Source of the DNA: Bacteroidota bacterium
GTDB taxonomy: Bacteria; Bacteroidota; Bacteroidia; Chitinophagales; UBA2359
Direction of reading: 5' to 3'
NCBI GenBank assembly: GCA_020627525.1
Contig: JAHDGP010000227.1
Location: 1 to 7,512, forward strand
DNA: 7,512 nt
The notes beneath the pieces were generated by a model that did no database searches, had not been told where the DNA came from, and worked only from the letters and a program-made list of their open reading frames with translations. Positions within the stretch are counted from its first letter, which is position 1. Every line of letters begins with the position of its first letter. The position numbers and the translations under genes were made by a program. This document shows positions 6,646 through 7,512 of the stretch, piece after piece.

Positions 6646-7512
6646 ATGTCGAAAAGAAAGAAAAAAGGTTCAGGTAAGGGCTTAATAATAGCACTAGTAA
6701 TCATAACGATTCTTCTACTAGCAGGACTTTTTGTGGCTAAGCGAATGGGGTGGGTTGGCAAAAAAGCTTTGACAAAAGTAGCCGTGGAAGAAGTAAAACA
6801 AAGAACGATTACTGAATCTGTTTCTGCTTCTGGAAAAATTTACCCAGAGGTAGAAGTAAAAGTCGCTTCCGATGTATCAGGTGAAATAATTAAACTATCT
6901 GTCGTTGAAGGCGATTCTGTAACCAAAGGACAGTTTTTGGCTCAAATTGAACCTGATTTATACACTACACAGGTGGAAAGAGCAGAAGCTTCGGTTAACT
7001 CTGCTAAATCCAATACAGCCAACTTTAAAGCTCGAATCATTCAGTTAAAAGAGCAGTTGAGTCAGGCTCAAAGAGTTTTGGATAGAAATCGCTCTCTTTA
7101 CAATGAAGATTTATTAGCTCTGTCTGCTTTGGAAGAGTCAGAATCATCTGTGAAATCTATGGAAGCAGAAATTAAAGCCCAGGAAGAGATTTTAGGAGGC
7201 GCAAACTTCAATGTAAAAAGTGCTGAAGCATCATTAAAAGAAGCTAGAAAGAGTTTGAAAAAAACAAATATTTATGCTCCAATGGACGGGGTTGTTTCTA
7301 GTTTAAATGTTGAAAAAGGGGAACGCGTTGTCGGTACAGCACAATTTGCAGGTACCGAATTGATGCGTATTTCTAATTTTGATAAAATGGAATTGCGTGT
7401 GGATGTGAGTGAAAATGACATCGTAAAAGTAAAAGAAGGCGATAAATCGACAGTTGAGATAGATGCCTACATTGATAGAGAATTTGATGGAGTGGTTACG
7501 CAAATATCCAAC
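6646..7512 (+). CDS. HlyD/MacA-type membrane fusion protein, 3' end cut by the window
   Basis: This is the periplasmic adaptor of a tripartite efflux pump, linking an inner-membrane transporter to the TolC-like channel. The frame is open from ATG 6646 to the last base, giving 289 residues with no stop. The first 12 residues are strongly basic (MSKRKKKGSGKG), and residues 13-31 form a single inner-membrane anchor. The first half of the lipoyl domain is at about 66-106 (VASDVSGEIIKLSVVEGDSV). A long alpha-helical hairpin follows at about 107-205, rich in Ala, Glu, Lys and Gln. The second lipoyl half is at about 206-231 (NIYAPMDGVVSSLNVEKGE). The beta-barrel domain starts near 238 (ELMRISNFDKMELRVDVSENDIV). 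This architecture fits the MacA branch better than RND adaptors, which usually lack a transmembrane anchor and are lipoproteins. A MacB-like ABC transporter should follow outside the window. No Shine-Dalgarno sequence is present. Confidence 0.95.
   Translation, partial: MSKRKKKGSGKGLIIALVIITILLLAGLFVAKRMGWVGKKALTKVAVEEVKQRTITESVSASGKIYPEVEVKVASDVSGEIIKLSVVEGDSVTKGQFLAQIEPDLYTTQVERAEASVNSAKSNTANFKARIIQLKEQLSQAQRVLDRNRSLYNEDLLALSALEESESSVKSMEAEIKAQEEILGGANFNVKSAEASLKEARKSLKKTNIYAPMDGVVSSLNVEKGERVVGTAQFAGTELMRISNFDKMELRVDVSENDIVKVKEGDKSTVEIDAYIDREFDGVVTQISN

Noticed and set aside
7303..7503. Minus-strand open frame inside the membrane fusion protein gene
   Set aside because: It is antisense to the second lipoyl half and the beta-barrel domain, and is a shadow of a well-supported coding frame.

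Overview
The window reads as chromosomal sequence from a member of the Bacteroidota, probably in or near the Flavobacteriia. The DNA is AT-rich and start codons lack Shine-Dalgarno sequences. A TAnnTTTG-type -7 box lies just upstream of topA. Exported proteins have 'A-Q' signal-peptidase sites. One secreted protein is built from modules I know only from this phylum. No phage, IS, CRISPR, rRNA or tRNA gene is visible.

Layout: (1) 1-195 is a non-coding leader with a probable promoter. (2) 196-2604 (+) is topA, DNA topoisomerase I, with a lysine-rich histone-like tail. (3) A strong symmetrical hairpin at 2603-2640 separates topA from a convergent two-gene minus-strand unit and can terminate both. 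(4) That unit is tadA (4289-3840), the tRNA adenosine deaminase, overlapping by 4 bp (ATGA) a 376-aa secreted protein ending in two dockerin-like calcium loops (3843-2713). (5) 4290-4481 is a divergent intergenic region. (6) On the plus strand follows an efflux/secretion operon: a TolC-type outer-membrane factor (4482-5933), a 171-bp imperfect palindrome (5947-6117), an unrecognised 168-aa putative lipoprotein (6133-6639), and a MacA/HlyD-type membrane fusion protein that runs off the window end (6646-7512+).

The outer-membrane channel and the periplasmic adaptor are two parts of a tripartite pump. The missing inner-membrane part, in this setting most often a MacB-like ABC permease/ATPase, would be expected just beyond the right edge. 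The small lipoprotein sits between these parts and could be an accessory component. topA and tadA are housekeeping genes.

The least ordinary items are the long palindrome inside the efflux operon, the unassigned lipoprotein next to it, and the translationally overlapping pair of tadA with a surface or secreted protein. I see no convincing evidence of a wholly new multi-gene system.
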